Assembly: GCA_037367405.1 (NCBI GenBank)
Contig: JAZKJV010000605.1
Location: 62,001-126,000, forward strand
DNA: 64,000 nt
DNA from: Ottelia alismoides
Taxonomy: Eukaryota > Streptophyta > Magnoliopsida > Alismatales > Hydrocharitaceae
Reading direction: 5' to 3'
Shown here: positions 1-13,300 of the stretch, piece by piece
How the letters are laid out: every line of letters begins with the position of its first letter
How positions within the stretch are numbered: the stretch's first letter is position 1
Notes under the pieces: model-generated
Databases searched by the model: none
What the model saw: only the letters and a program-made list of their open reading frames with translations
What the model was told of the DNA's origin: nothing
Position numbers and translations under genes: made by a program

Positions 1-164
1 GCTAAAATTCTACAGGCATATTGCTCAATGATGTGAGCATCCACATCAATCTCCCAATGATGCTTTACTAAGAAAATAAGGTTGCATCAATCTTTCAATT
101 ACTCATGTTCAACATGATACAACTAAGCATGTTGGCGTCAATTCAACATTTTATCCGGAAGAAA

Positions 165-311
165 ACCGATATGGGTAAGCTCTTCTAATCTTTTATTAAA
201 TTTGAAAACCCGTTGACCGACATGTTCACCAAGAGCCTTCACGTGAAACATCACGAGATGAATGTGGGTATATTGAACATGATTGACATCCATTCCCAAC
301 TTAAAGGAGAG
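165..311 (+). pseudogene. Ty1/copia pol C-terminus remnant (RNase H end)
   Basis: One frame reads LTDMFTKSL at about 213-239, the conserved end of copia RNase H (LADIFTKSL type). A purine-rich stretch (aaaggagag, 303-311) follows and fits a polypurine tract just before the 3' LTR. Everything 5' of this lies left of the window or is decayed. It sits downstream of the last visible SH3P exon, probably in the final intron of that gene, which is an inference. Confidence 0.6.
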
Positions 312-578
312 TGTTGAAAAAATAATTTGGGTTAAATGAATCTTAGGTGCAGATCTGTTTCATCCTTATAAATATTCTACACACCTCCATTGATAATTAA
401 GTAAAAAGGAAGAAAAACCTAGCTCTCTATGTGCTAGGGTATTCCTTCACATTTTCAAAATCTAGCAGTCTGTGTGTAATTGGGGCACCCCCCTCGCATT
501 TTTTCATTTCATTGAGAAGGGTTTCACACATGAATAACTGTGTTCTTGTGACTGCTTGCTTGAATGTTTTTCCACACT
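312..578 (+). repeat. Probable 3' LTR of the copia remnant
   Basis: Starts TGTTGA directly after a polypurine tract and contains a TATA-like ccttataaatattc at about 363-376. The right edge is uncertain; 578 is the last good CA-type end (ttttccaca). No second copy is in the window to confirm the borders. Confidence 0.4.
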
Positions 579-1054
579 TATGATAAGTGGTCACATGGAC
601 ATCTTACTTCCAAGCAGATCTACCCAAGGTCAAACCGGGATTTGAACAAAATAAGCAATACTATGTACAAAGTATTGGAGTGATAATTCATGCATCCCCA
701 AAAAACATGTATACACACGGACATAATAAATTGCAAGATGATTAAGCTTTAGGTGACAAATTATAAGCATTCTCTAGTTCGGCCATATTATGTAGATGAC
801 CAACCCTAAACATTCTTTCTCAATCTATTACAATTATTGTTGCCAATCGACGTAACAGAGAATGGTAAATTCTGGTAATAAAATAGCTTTTTATTATGGA
901 AAAAGCGAACATCTTATGGATTTTAAGTCTTCACCCATTTCCTCTCAGACCATAAAATGCAGACTCATAACTGCCGGATATGTCAACAGGGTGTGAATGT
1001 TTAGTTTCAAACAATATAGTTAAAACAAAAGGAGAAAGTTGTCTGAAAGATTAC
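579..1054. other. Non-coding intron sequence
   Basis: AT-rich, with no conserved coding frame seen. It follows the SH3P exon ending at 1,055 and is read as part of that gene's next intron. The SH3 exon encoding the conserved GW...GWFP half was looked for here and not found. Confidence 0.4.
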
Positions 1055-1303
1055 TTGTCGGACGACTACATAGTCACCCTTTGCTAAGTTCAGTTCCTTC
1101 TCAGATGTTGCACTGAAAGCATGCAATGCCTGGAATAATTGCAAGAATTAAGCCAGATTCTTATGCACATAAAATCCAAAATTGTGATGGCAACAACAGG
1201 AAATCGATAAATTAACCTCTGCCAGGAAGTACAATGCTTTTTCTGATGCGGATTGGGGTGGAGATGGAGGCATGGACTCTCTATGTTGTTTCTCAGACAC
1301 CAT
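1055..1303 (-). CDS. SH3P exons 8 and 9: linker and first half of SH3 domain
   Basis: Exon 8 (1303-1217, 29 codons) follows acceptor TATATAG and reads [10 protein letters not shown], then a proline-rich linker ([10 protein letters not shown]) and YFLAE, ending at donor GTTAAT. Exon 9 (1129-1055, 25 codons) follows acceptor TTCCAG and reads [20 protein letters not shown] then VVVRQ, ending at donor GTAATC. ALHAF is the ALYDY strand of SH3 domains and the acidic stretch is the RT loop. The conserved second half (GW, GWFP, Y) is absent up to the window edge and should be in the next exon. Confidence 0.88.
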
Positions 1304-4300
1304 CTATATAAACATTTACAAGTTAACTGCGTGATAATGAGAAGTGTCCATACTAATAACAACCATCTGGAAGGATTCTGAAAAGAGATAATTTATGATT
1401 TGTCCTCTGCTAAAAATCAATAATCCAGGTCAAGATTACAACAACAACAAAGCCTTTTCCCACTTTAAGTAGGTTATCCAGATCAAGATTAGAACCGAAA
1501 AATTAATCGAAGGGTTTGCAGTTTGAACATCTTTTTTTAGCATTCAGCTCAATTCATGGACTGATGCAGAAGCACGTCATTCACAATCAACTACTTAAGT
1601 TATCACCAAGGGTAATCAAGTGTGTCTTTCTTGGCTATTTACACACCCAAAAGGGTTACATGTGCTAAGATATGGCTACACAACATACTATATTCCTGCA
1701 GATGTTACTTTCTTTGAACAGAATGGTTTCTTTACGCAGTCTATCACGGATATTCCCTTGGATCTTCATCCACCACCAATTGTTTATAAGCGCAAGCATA
1801 CATCTGATATTGCTCATGTGCCTTTACATGTTCCTTTTTTGCAGGATGAGATGCCATCTTCAAGTGCTCCCATTATTGCTGCTCCGGATGCTCCTCGGGA
1901 GCTTCCCATAGCTCTCCACAGAACAAAGAGGCAATGTACTTTCCAACCTATGTCTCATTTCACTTCTTCTGGTTTATCATGCCCTGACAAGAGATATGCA
2001 GACACTCTCATGACTATTTATGTTCTCAGATATCATCATATTACTTTACAAGATCATGACTGACGACATGCAATGAATGAGGAAATGGATGCTCTCACAT
2101 ACAGGGGAACATGGGATCTTGTACTGTGTCCCATGGGAATTCGACCTATGGCTCGGTGATGGGTCTTCACGACCAAACAATCATCTGAAGGGTCCATGGA
2201 CAGATTGAAAGCACAGCTGGTTGTTGAAGGATTTATACAAATCTATGGGGTTGACTACTTTGAGACCTTCTCCCAGTGGCAACGATGGACTCTATTCGCA
2301 CCATTCTATCAGTGGATGGCAATAAGAGATGACCTATATTTCAGCTTGATGTGAAGAATGCTTACCTCTATGGAAATCTTGAGGAGGAGGTTTACATGTA
2401 TGTAGCCTCCAAGTTATGAAGTCGATGGGAGTGTATCTACTGATTTCGTAAGGCCATCTATGGCCTAAAGTAGAGTCCTCGAGCATGATTTGGTATACTC
2501 ACTACTGAGATCTGTTAGGCACGGAAGCGGTACCAACTCCGCTATGATACCAGTTGATGGAAACACGACCTGCCGATATCATCTCCTCTCGGATATCGGA
2601 CCCCTGGATACGTAAGCGGATGTAGCTACTGATGCGGATGCGCAATCAACCACCATCGCAGAAGCACATGAAAACAAGAACAAACAAATATAACGGTGGT
2701 CAGTCACTTCTCACGACCACCGGAGAAGGAAGATCACTAAAAGAAGAACGAGTACAACTCTCTCCGTTCCCTCGCTCTCTTCCTCTCTTCTCTCTCTCTC
2801 CCCTTTCTCTAGGGGCTACATGGTTGTTGTTGTGGTATTGAGCAATGCCTCCACTCCCCTCTTTATATAACCCAAATACAATCCCATAGTCCTATTCCCA
2901 ATAGGATTATAAATAGAATACAACTCAACTACTATTAGGATTATAAGTCCAATCCCATTACGATTCCTAATCATAATTTGATTCTAATCCTAACAATCTC
3001 CCCCTTGAATTGAATTCCATCATGATCTCTTCATTACTTGGGTCTGCGCTAGGCCATCTTCGTCATCTGCAAGTCTCGTTAGCAGGGACTCACCACCTTC
3101 AGGTGATGCACCCATCGCTGGGTGCCCTCGAGTGCCACCTTGCACGATCTCCTGCCAGCCGCCGCTAGCAAAATTCTTCGATGCCTCTGATCGATTTCTC
3201 CAAAGACCACCATATCACGGCTTCTGAGGATTGTGCATCTGTTGCGTCACGTCGTCTTGTCGTCGTTGACCTTCGCTCTGATCCGTCGTATTATGTCCCT
3301 TCAACAATGCTGAACCTGGCTCTGACACGGAAGCGGTACCAACTCTACTCTGATACCAGTTGATGGGAATACGACCTGTTGATATCGTCTCGTCTCGGAT
3401 ACCGAATCCCTGGATACGGAAGCAGATGTAGATACTGATGCGGATGCGCAATTGACCACCATCGCAGAAGCACATGAAAACAAGAAAACTAGATATAATG
3501 GTGGTCAGTCACTTCTCACGACCACCGGAGAAGAACGATCACTAAAAGAAGAATGAGTACAATTCTCTTCGTTCCCTCGCTCTCTTCCTCTCTTCTATCT
3601 CTCTCCCATTTCTTTAGGGGCAACATGATTGTTGTTGTGGTATTGAGCAATGCCGCCACCCCCCTCTTTATATAACCCAAATACAACCCCATAGTCCTAT
3701 TCCCAATAAGACTATAAATAGAATACAACTCAACTACTATTAGGATTAGGAGTCCAATCCCATTAGGATTCCTAATCCTAATTTGACTCTAATCCTAACA
3801 ATATCAACACTCTTGGCTTCCATAGAACAACATCTGATTACTTTGTTTTTATCATACGACAATGCACTGATAATGTCATCCTTGCAATTTACATTGATGA
3901 TATGGTTGCCAAAAGTGATGATGAAGGTATATTAGAGACCGAGGCTTTCCTTCAAAAGGTCTTCGCCACGAAGGGCCTTGGCCAACTCCGCTACTTCCTT
4001 GGCATAGAAGTGATACGTACTACAGAGAAACTTCACCTCTTACAAAGGAAGTATTGCTTGGACATCCTAAGTGAGACTGGAATGCATGGATGCAAGCCTT
4101 CTGGCATTCCTGCATACCCCGTGAAGCACTCTACTTCAACTAATCCTGCATTTGAAGACACTACCTAATACAGAAGCCTAGTTGGCAAACTGTTTTACCT
4201 TACTTTACTAGGCCTGATATATCTTAGTCTGTGAGTTGAGCCAACCAACACATGGAGAAACCACTTTACAATCATTATCGTGATGTTTTTCTGATCACAT

Positions 4301-7300
4301 GCTACTTGAAGGAATCACCGGGGTGTCTATGGGGTCAATGGCTACACTGACGTATCTGCTTATGTTGATGCAGATTATGCTAGTTTATTTGAGGATCGTT
4401 GCTCCACTACAGAATATGCTATGATGGTTGGTGGAAACATTGTCATTTAATGAAGCAAGAAGCAAATTGTAGTCTTCAGATCGAGTGCAGAGGCAGAATA
4501 CATGGTGATGGCTTAGGTCACTTGTGAAATTACTTGGCTACTCTCTTTTCCATAGGAAGTTGGTATTACTGTCAATACTCATGTTCCTTTGTATTGTGAC
4601 AACAAGTCTGCTACATACATTGCTGTCAATCTTGATTTTCATGAGCGGACCAAGCATATTGAGATTGACTATCACTTTGTTCATGATGTTGTACGAGTAG
4701 GGAAGATCACTACTCCACACATCTCAACGGATTTTCAGCTTGCAGATGTATTTACGAAGGCACTATCGAAGAAACACCTCTCAAAGATAATCTCCAAGCT
4801 GGACACAATTGACACATATGCTCTAACTTGAGGGGGAGCGTTGAAAATGACATTATTTATTTTACTTATAACCCCTCAGGGTCTTTTTTGGTAATTTCTT
4901 ATTTATGAGTGCTCTAAGATTCCGGTCTATATAAAAACCCTATACCTCTTGAATAAGATTGCCTCGATGCATTTTTCTCATCTTTCCCTACATGGATGTT
5001 GGCTCAATGAGAGGGAAAAATACCCCTACATATACAAGGCCCACCACCCCTATGGGCTCCTGTTTATTTCTTGGGCCCAAATGTGCGATTCAAAAAAAGA
5101 GAAGGGGCATGTTGGCACATGTTTTGGGCCCAATGGGTTGTTACAAAAAAGGGAATGATTTTTAGGCCCATGTTGGGCTGTTGATTTAAAGGGGGGGCAA
5201 AAGAAAAAAGGGAGCTAATCATTCCAAGAAAAGAAGAAGGAGAAATGGAGAGAAAGCCAAAGGAAAAAAGGTAGAGATGGCTTATATTAAAAAATTGAGT
5301 ATTTGTTTGTATCTCCCACATGGATATGAGATAGGGGGAATATTCATGACTTCCTCCTTTTTTTACCGAATTGTGCACATATGTGATCATTTAATTGAGA
5401 TGTCTACATGATATTGATTTGGCTTCAGAGTTTTCATGTGGACCATGTATGACAGAGATCTATGGTAGAAGCTCGATACGAAGAGATCCATAAGGACTCC
5501 AAAATAGAGATCCCATTCTCTGAGCTATTGTGGAAGAGACCCAGATCAAGGCTCTCGTTGTGTGAGACCCATTGCAACGTCTTCATGATTGAAGTCCTTT
5601 TCATATCATCATATGGTGGCAACACTCATAGTGGTCTCTGTTGAAGAGACCCATGTTCAGTCTTTTATATCCAACACTTTCAAGAGCCCAACAACAAAAG
5701 GTACAAATTCCCCAAATCATAAGCATGAGAAGATGCAATTTATATTTTAACTCAGCTTGTGTGTGTTGTATTGTCCAAGCTGAGCATTTCATGCTCTAGC
5801 TTGAGGGGGAGTATAGAGATATTTGTGTTGTTGTGCCTCTATGATGGGAGTTATTTAGTCCCACATGGATAAATCGTGGACTTGGTCATATTTGTGGGGC
5901 TATATAAGGAGCCCTATATCCCATGTAACCTTTGAGAAAGTGAATGAATATCAACCATTTGAGGTGGTTCTCCCGTGATTTCATCCCACTCCTTGAAGAG
6001 TAGGGTTACACGTAAAATCAAAGTATTGATATATTTTATTCTTGCTTTGATTCGCTTCCGTAATATTATTTTCTACAAAAGTATTTACATATGTTAACTA
6101 GGTTGGCTTATGCGGAGATAGGGAGACTACATCAAGCTACTGAAATATGTCTACGAGGAAACTTTGTTACATGTGATAAAAAGTAGCATAGTGTGGTTAG
6201 ATTAAGCGCAAATTCACAGAAATGTTACGATAACAAATCAACTATTCCAATAATACAATTCTACATGACAACCAAACATTTGAAGTTTGATAGAAACTTA
6301 GTGTATGCAAAAACTGATGCACGTCAACTATGTCTCTTGTATAAAACCCGATGATCGGATGGCACGTATCTTCATAAAAGGGCTCGACATCACCTAATTT
6401 GAGGAGTTCTATTCATTAGGAATTTAAGACTACGAGTTAATTTTAGAATTGGAAATCCTAAAGGAATTAGACTCCTAAATCCTGATAATAATCCATGTAA
6501 AGTCCTTGTAGTATTATGATTATGGGTCATGTGCTTGCCTCCACAAAACTAGATCACAACAGAAGACCGCAAAAAGAGAGGGAGAGAGGAGGAGGAGGAG
6601 AGGATAGGAGAGACGAAGGTGAGGGAATAAAGAGGTTGGATTTGTTCCTTTTCTTAATGAATTTTCTTATCCAGTGGTTGTAGGAGGCAATTGACCATCA
6701 TTATATCATATGCCTTCTTCTCTACATGCTTATTCCCAACAACTAGTATCTAAGAGATGTTTACATTGACGGGACATCATGACAAAACATGTTGCATTCT
6801 TTGGAAGCCACAAAAGATTCTATTCGCAGTATTTAACAATTAAAAAATATAGCAGCAACCGATTTGATAGTGAAATTCACATTAAAAACTGCATCATTCC
6901 CCGTAGAACCTTTAAATGGGAAGAACAACTTTGCATTATAGCAGCAACCGATGAAGAATATGCTCACATGAGAAGGGTTTATAAAAGCTCTAAATATAGT
7001 AGTACATAAGCAAGAGAAGATGAAAGAGGAAGAGTGGAACGAGATAAGAGACTTCGTGAATAGTGGCATGCACTTATTCTTGATAGACAACACTCTTCAT
7101 AAAGCCATCAATCTGTGTGATCCTAAAGTTGCAAAAAAAGTTAGTAGTCGGAACTTGACCGGCCAGGTCATTGACTAAATATTAATAGACAGTCGGGTAA
7201 CTGAACGGATTTAGTAAGACTTTATGACTTTAGTCAATTTTATATTATTATATATATATGCTTATAAAAAGGAAAGTTCTACAAAGCAACAGTAAGACCT

Positions 7301-10300
7301 GTTATGCTCTATGGATATAAATATTGGCTTGTGAACCATAGACATGTGCAGAGAATGACAATAATAGAAATGAAAATGCTAAGGTGGATGTGTGGACACA
7401 CACGTAAAGATCGAATTCGGAATGACGCAATCAGAATGAAAGTTTGTGTAGCTATGATCGAGGATAAGACGCGAGAAAACCACTTAAGGTAGTTTGGCCA
7501 TTTACAAAGGAGGTCAGCTGATGCATCGATTAGGAGATGCGAGTTTTAGTATGTTGAGCCAGCTAAGAGAGGGCGAGGACGACCCAAGAAGTGTTGGGAT
7601 GAGACTATACGAAGGGATCTTAGTTTTTTGGATATACGCTCGAGATTGACCCAAGATAGATGTGAATGGAGGCAAAGAATCCATGTAGCCGACCCTATTT
7701 AATTGTAGGAAAAGTCATTGTTGTCAAGGTTGCAAAAGTCAATAGTCGGTACTCGGTCGGTCGGGTCACTGACTAAGGATTAATCGGTAGTCGGACGCTA
7801 ATTGGATTTTGTCGGACTTTAATCGACTTTGAAATTTATGATTCTTTTAAATATATATATCTTATTTTTATACATATATTTATATAGATTTTATACATTT
7901 TTATACTATCATAATAAAATAAAAGAAGTAATTGAATTTAAATAAAACATTAAGAATATTATAATAAGTTTGTATATAAAAAAATAAAACCTGAAAATAT
8001 GGTATCTCCAAAAAAAAATCGATCGACTAGTGTGCGTAGTCGTAATTAGTCGGTATTCGGTCGACCACCCCACTGACTAGACTAGTCGGACCTGTTAGTC
8101 GGGCCAATCGGATAACTTTTACAACACTGTTTGTTGTTGTATATATATTTATCACTTTTTATAAACATATTCTTATATATTTAAACAAATTTGAACATTT
8201 TTATATTATCATAATGAATAAAAAAGAAACAATTGAATTCTACTCGAACATTAATCATCTAAGATTAAGTTTTCTTTATAAAAAATACAAAAAAGGAAAA
8301 GAACACAACCCAGTTGTAAAAAACAATCAACTGGTGATCGATAAGTCCTAGTCGAACCGAACACCCCTCGATTAGACTAAATGGACCAGATAAATGGCCT
8401 GCTCAACCATTTTTCAGCTTCGATGATCCATGATAGGTCTAAAAAAATCTTAAGGGAGTCTATAAGTCCAAATCTTTGACAATCATGCTATTAACAAAGG
8501 AGTTGTATGGCCTAAAGATGACTGATTGGACAAAGTTTGAGGTACACTTAGATGAGGTTAACAAGATTCCGATGGATATGGTTACACTTGCTAGCATGCT
8601 CAAAAGAGACAAAGACAGATTCAAGATAGCTTCTGAAATTGGCATATTTAGATCATGTGTGCTCATCCAAGAAGTAGTTTGTACATACTAGGCCAACACT
8701 GATGGATGGGTGAAGATGGCAAGTAGAGAGATTCAACATACAAAAAGAGTCGGATCAAAATAATTTTGCATCTTTAATGAGGCAGTAAAAACTCACAAAG
8801 GTGTGTGTAATATGCATGCCTACAGTAAAAAAATATAATGTTGATGGGAATGATCAAGTCACAAGGACATTAAATTACCATTAAAGGAGTTCTCAAAGCA
8901 AATAAAGAAGAGCACACAATGATACGAGGAACGAGAAAGTCGAATAGTGTGTGCAAGCTCGAGTTAAAGGTTATGACATGTGATGGAGCTCCAATTTTCC
9001 CAGTGCAAGAAGAGAGCACCATGTTGATAGCTTCTTTATTGCGTACAACAACAATAAAGCCATTTCCCACATTAAGCTATGTTGGCTACATGGATTCTTT
9101 GCCTCCACTCAGATCTATCTTGGGTCATTCCCGCGCTTAGATCCAAAAAATAACATCCCTTCAGATAGTCTCATTCCAACACTTCTTGGGCCTTCCTCAC
9201 GCTCTTTTAGCCGGCTTAACATTCCAAAACTCCCATCTCCTAACTGGAGCATCACCCGACCTCCTTTGCAAATGGCCAAACTACCTTAAGCAAATTTCTT
9301 GCATCTTATTCTCGATCGGAGCTACACCAACTTTCCTTCTGATTGCATAATTCTGAATCCGATCTTCATGTGTATGTCCACACATTCACATTACCATTTT
9401 CATTTCTGCTATTGTCATTCTCTGCACATGTCTATGGTTCACATGCCAACATTCAGATCCATAAAGCACAGCATGTCTCACGACTACTATGTAAAACTTT
9501 CCTTTGATTTTTAAAGGAATTTTCTAATCACATAGAACAATAGATGCTCCACTTTAATCAACCTGCCTTTATTTTATGAGTAACAACTCCATCAACTTCC
9601 CCATCATGTCGTAAAATAGATCCCAAGTATTTAAAACAATCCTTCTAAATGTTATCATCACAAATCTTCACCTCGATTCCTTCATCATTGCTTCCATCAA
9701 AAGTGCACTCTATATATTCAGTCTTAACCCTACTTATAGTCTCTAATGCACGTCTCCAGACCTCCAGATTCTCATTTACTCCATCTTTAGTCTCATCAAT
9801 TAACACAATATCATCAACGAATAACATACACCAAGGTATCTCATTCTGAATGTGACTAGTCAACTCATCCAATAATCAAATTAAAAAGGAATGGATTCAA
9901 AGCATAATCTTGATGCAAACTAATGTTGATGTAAAAAATAGTCAGTCTTCCCAAATTGGATCCTTATACAAGATGAAGCCCTATCATATATATCCTTTAT
10001 GAGGTTAATGTATAGGATAGGTACTTATCTCTTCTCCAAAACTCTCTACAATATCTCATGTGAGACAGAGTCATAAGCCTTCTCCAAATCAATAAAAATC
10101 ATATGGAGATTCTTCCTTTTTAGCTCTATAAATCTCCATTGTTCTTGTCAGCAAGTGGATGGCTTCAATAGTTGAGCAACCTGACATGAATCCGAATTGA
10201 TTTTCTTTTACTTTAGAAACTTACCTCAACCTTCTTTCGATCACACGTTCCTAAATTTTCATAATATGACTTATCAGTTTGATATCTCTGTAATTTGCAC

Positions 10301-13300
10301 AATTTTGAATGTCTCCTTTGTTCTTATAAAGATGCTCAACGATGCTTCTCCTCCATTCTTCATGAGTTTTCTTGCTTCGTCAAATAACATTGACTTAGTG
10401 AGTTTTCTTCAACGATAGTCATGAAGGAGATTGATGACCATCGTTATATCATGTGAATTCTTCATGTGCTTCCATGGTGGTTGACTGCGCATCAAGTTTT
10501 ACCCACCACTATAGCATGTCAAGAGTATTTGATATTTATGCCTAACTTGAAGGAGAGATTAATTGTATACATGTTGAGAAAATGGATCTTTGAGGAGATA
10601 CCTTTGTTCTTCATTGCATATGTTGTAGCACCTCCCAACTTTCTCAATTTTGGGGATTGTGAACATTCTTAAATGTTATTGGACACTGGACGCTAGGAGG
10701 ATCATAATCACTTAGGTCCCCTCTTGCTACGAATGATTTTCCATGTAAATATAATCATCTACATCGACTTCCACATTATTAGTTACGTAAAATTTTTGGA
10801 TGCGGGGCTATTCTTTTGACAAAATTTCCCATGGGGACTGCTCTCCCAAGATGCCCTTAGGCAGGGCCTTTTTTAGATTCTCTAGATTGAGGACATGGTC
10901 AAGAGGTAAAACATTGAGAACATATAACCCACAATTTGTCGCCATTGATTGGAGAACTCAAGCAATCATGGACATCAAATTTTAAGTACTTTCAAGCAGG
11001 ATTTTTCACGTTCAATGAAGAAAAATTGACATTACCTCTGCTTGAACATCATCCAGTATGGAAGCTACTCGTAAATGGAAAGACTTTTCAGTTTCTACCT
11101 TTGATCAAATTAAAAAAATATGTTAGAACAAAATAATTGAATTTTATTGCCAAGGACAGCGGTTGATTGACCTCACCATCGCTACTAGGCGTTGGAGGGT
11201 CAGCCTTTGTTGCTGCGATTCAACAGCAGAGAGAGAGGCAGTAGCTTCTTTTCCAAGAACAGCCATACTTGATTTCAATTCCTGCATTTTTGATTCCGAC
11301 ATTTGCAATTTTGCAGCATTTTCAGGAAACGGAGCTTCTCTCATTCTTAATTGTCTCCGTGCTACTTCTGCAGCCTAAATGTGAAAAGTCAGCTAAATTT
11401 CTGGCACATGATATACTTACCACAAACTCAGATGAAGTAATAAATACAAGTACCTGCTTTTCTGCTTCATGCCTCAAGGTGCTGTAGCGCTGGGCAAGAT
11501 GCCGAGCATCCTCCAAAGGTGCACCAGATGACATGGCTCTTAGAGGCTCGATAACCTAAAACCAGGAAAATAAGACTCAAGCAACAGTCTAAGAAAGGGC
11601 AAATTCCTTAGAATCAGAACAAACCTTAACATAATAGTAGAACAATTTTTTAAATGTAGTATCTAGTCATACTGTTGAATAAAAGCCAACTCGTGATAAG
11701 GAAGTAGATTTTCTTAGGATAGATATAACAGTGCAAGCAAACCATCCATGCACAACTCAGAAGTCATACCTGTGATGATAATATCCTATTTAATTCTTCA
11801 TACTCCTTTTCCACATGGGTAACTGCCCCTCCAAAAAGTGATGTAGCTTTAGCTAGCGCACTCTCGTTGATATTCTCACTTCCATATCTGCAACAATCCT
11901 CAGATAATTTTGTCCCTTAACAGCAAGTGAATAAGGCAGAGGAATTAGTTGAATTTATTGAAATTTCTATTAAAAAATTAGCATAATGCAATATAACGAT
12001 CTCACCCAAAAAAAAAGATACTAGAAGAAAAAAACCCACCTATTTCGATGTGTTTAACTCCATTCGCTATTAAAGCCTCAACTGCTCGGACAATATCCTT
12101 CTGGAAGTCCTGCAGAAAATAAGCAAAAATTTAACAAGAAAAAACTCAGCAGAAGTCCAACTTAATCTGTGAATTTCAAGGCATGGTCACAATATCATCA
12201 CCTTTTCAACTAGCATTTAAGAAAGTTAAATAGAGTTGATATGGAAATATGGTGCCTCTATTTACGAAGCTAAATGATAATCCTCCGATGCAGGTAGTCA
12301 TCAAAATCTAATTAATATCAAAACCATTATAAAATTCAGCAGGAATACAAACATATAATGATATATCCGTATCCGATCTGTCACCGTATCCAATTTATAC
12401 ATATTTTGACATCCACATCCACTTTGGAATAGATACAAATATAAATATCACTTTGATATCTGCAAACATCCGCATTTTTATCTGTATATCCGGTTTCATA
12501 TATAAATATAGTAATAAATATATTCCTTCTTTCATCATCTTTGGTATAATTATTATGATATAAGTATATTAGTATATTTATATTATGTGTATTACATACA
12601 ATACATGTATATTTAAATTAAAACTTATAGCCTTCTAATATTACTTGTATGCGATTAGTATCCGTTTAACATCTGTTGGAGTATTTGGTTATGTGTCACT
12701 TATATGAGAGATGGGCAAATGGATCTTTCCAGGATCCATTTACCCCATCCAGAGTTTAGTCCCACATCTACCAGTTTGGAGATGTGGAGACCCTATGGGG
12801 GCTATATATAGAGTCCACACCCATTGTATTCAGATGAGAAAAGTAATAGACTATCAGCCCTTGGAGGCGTTCTCCCGTGGTTTCATCCTTCTCCTTAGGG
12901 AGTAGGGTTCCACGTTAAATCCCGTGTTCTTCATGTTCTATATTTTTATCTCTGATACACTTCCGCATTCCTATTTTCTAACATGGTATCAGAGCGGGTT
13001 CGATTCTCGAGGATTATTTTATGTTATTGATTTATTTGAGATTCGATTTGTATAATCAATATTCAGTTCTAGGGTTTCCATCAAAACCCTAATTTTTACA
13101 TATTCTTGAAGTGGTTCTGCAGGTTGATCTCTAGAGCTTTGATTTATTTCTAAAGATCCAAAGATCCAGGCTTCCAGGCGATGCTCCTTCTGCTGCCAAC
13201 CTCCGGCAACACTTCTGGCCGCGAGTCCCAGATCTGCATCACTCCAGGCCTCAGAAGCCCTCTAGGAACCTCCAGGCAGCACCCTGTTGCACATCTCGAA

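Larger units (their letters stand above)
1575..4992 (+). mobile_element. Ty1/copia remnant (integrase end to 3' LTR), split by a TRIM-like element
   Basis: Order: integrase C-terminus (KCVFLGY...QKGY from about 1,610), linker, RT ([13 protein letters not shown], VFTTKQ, DYFETFS, 2,068-2,512), an insertion at 2,513-3,800, RT continuing in frame (YIDDMVAK at 3,893-3,916, LRYFLGIEV), then RNase H ([21 protein letters not shown], 4,589-4,831). The polypurine tract ttgagggggag precedes the 3' LTR from about 4,839 to 4,992, with TATA-like tctatataaaaacc near 4,926. Several stops and lost tryptophans show it is dead. The 5' half (LTR, gag, protease) is missing. Confidence 0.8.
7126..8423. mobile_element. 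hAT-like MITE, GTCGG family copy A, split by an RTE fragment and copy B
   Basis: The left half (7,126-7,261) begins aaagttgcaaaa and carries tagtcgg and aggtcattgactaa. The right half (about 8,145-8,423) continues the AT-rich core and ends ccatttttcagcttcga. Flanks tgatccta (7,118-7,125) and tgatccat (8,424-8,431) match at most of 8 positions, fitting a hAT target duplication. It has no coding capacity and is the oldest layer of this nest. Confidence 0.6.

Noticed and set aside
1672..1911. Alternative frame inside the copia linker
   Set aside because: It shadows the 1,620-2,063 frame; neither is a host gene.
2515..3800. Tandem duplication without transposition
   Set aside because: CCTAACA/TGTTAGG ends, polypurine tract, primer site and a 5-bp target duplication that restores the copia frame indicate an LTR element.
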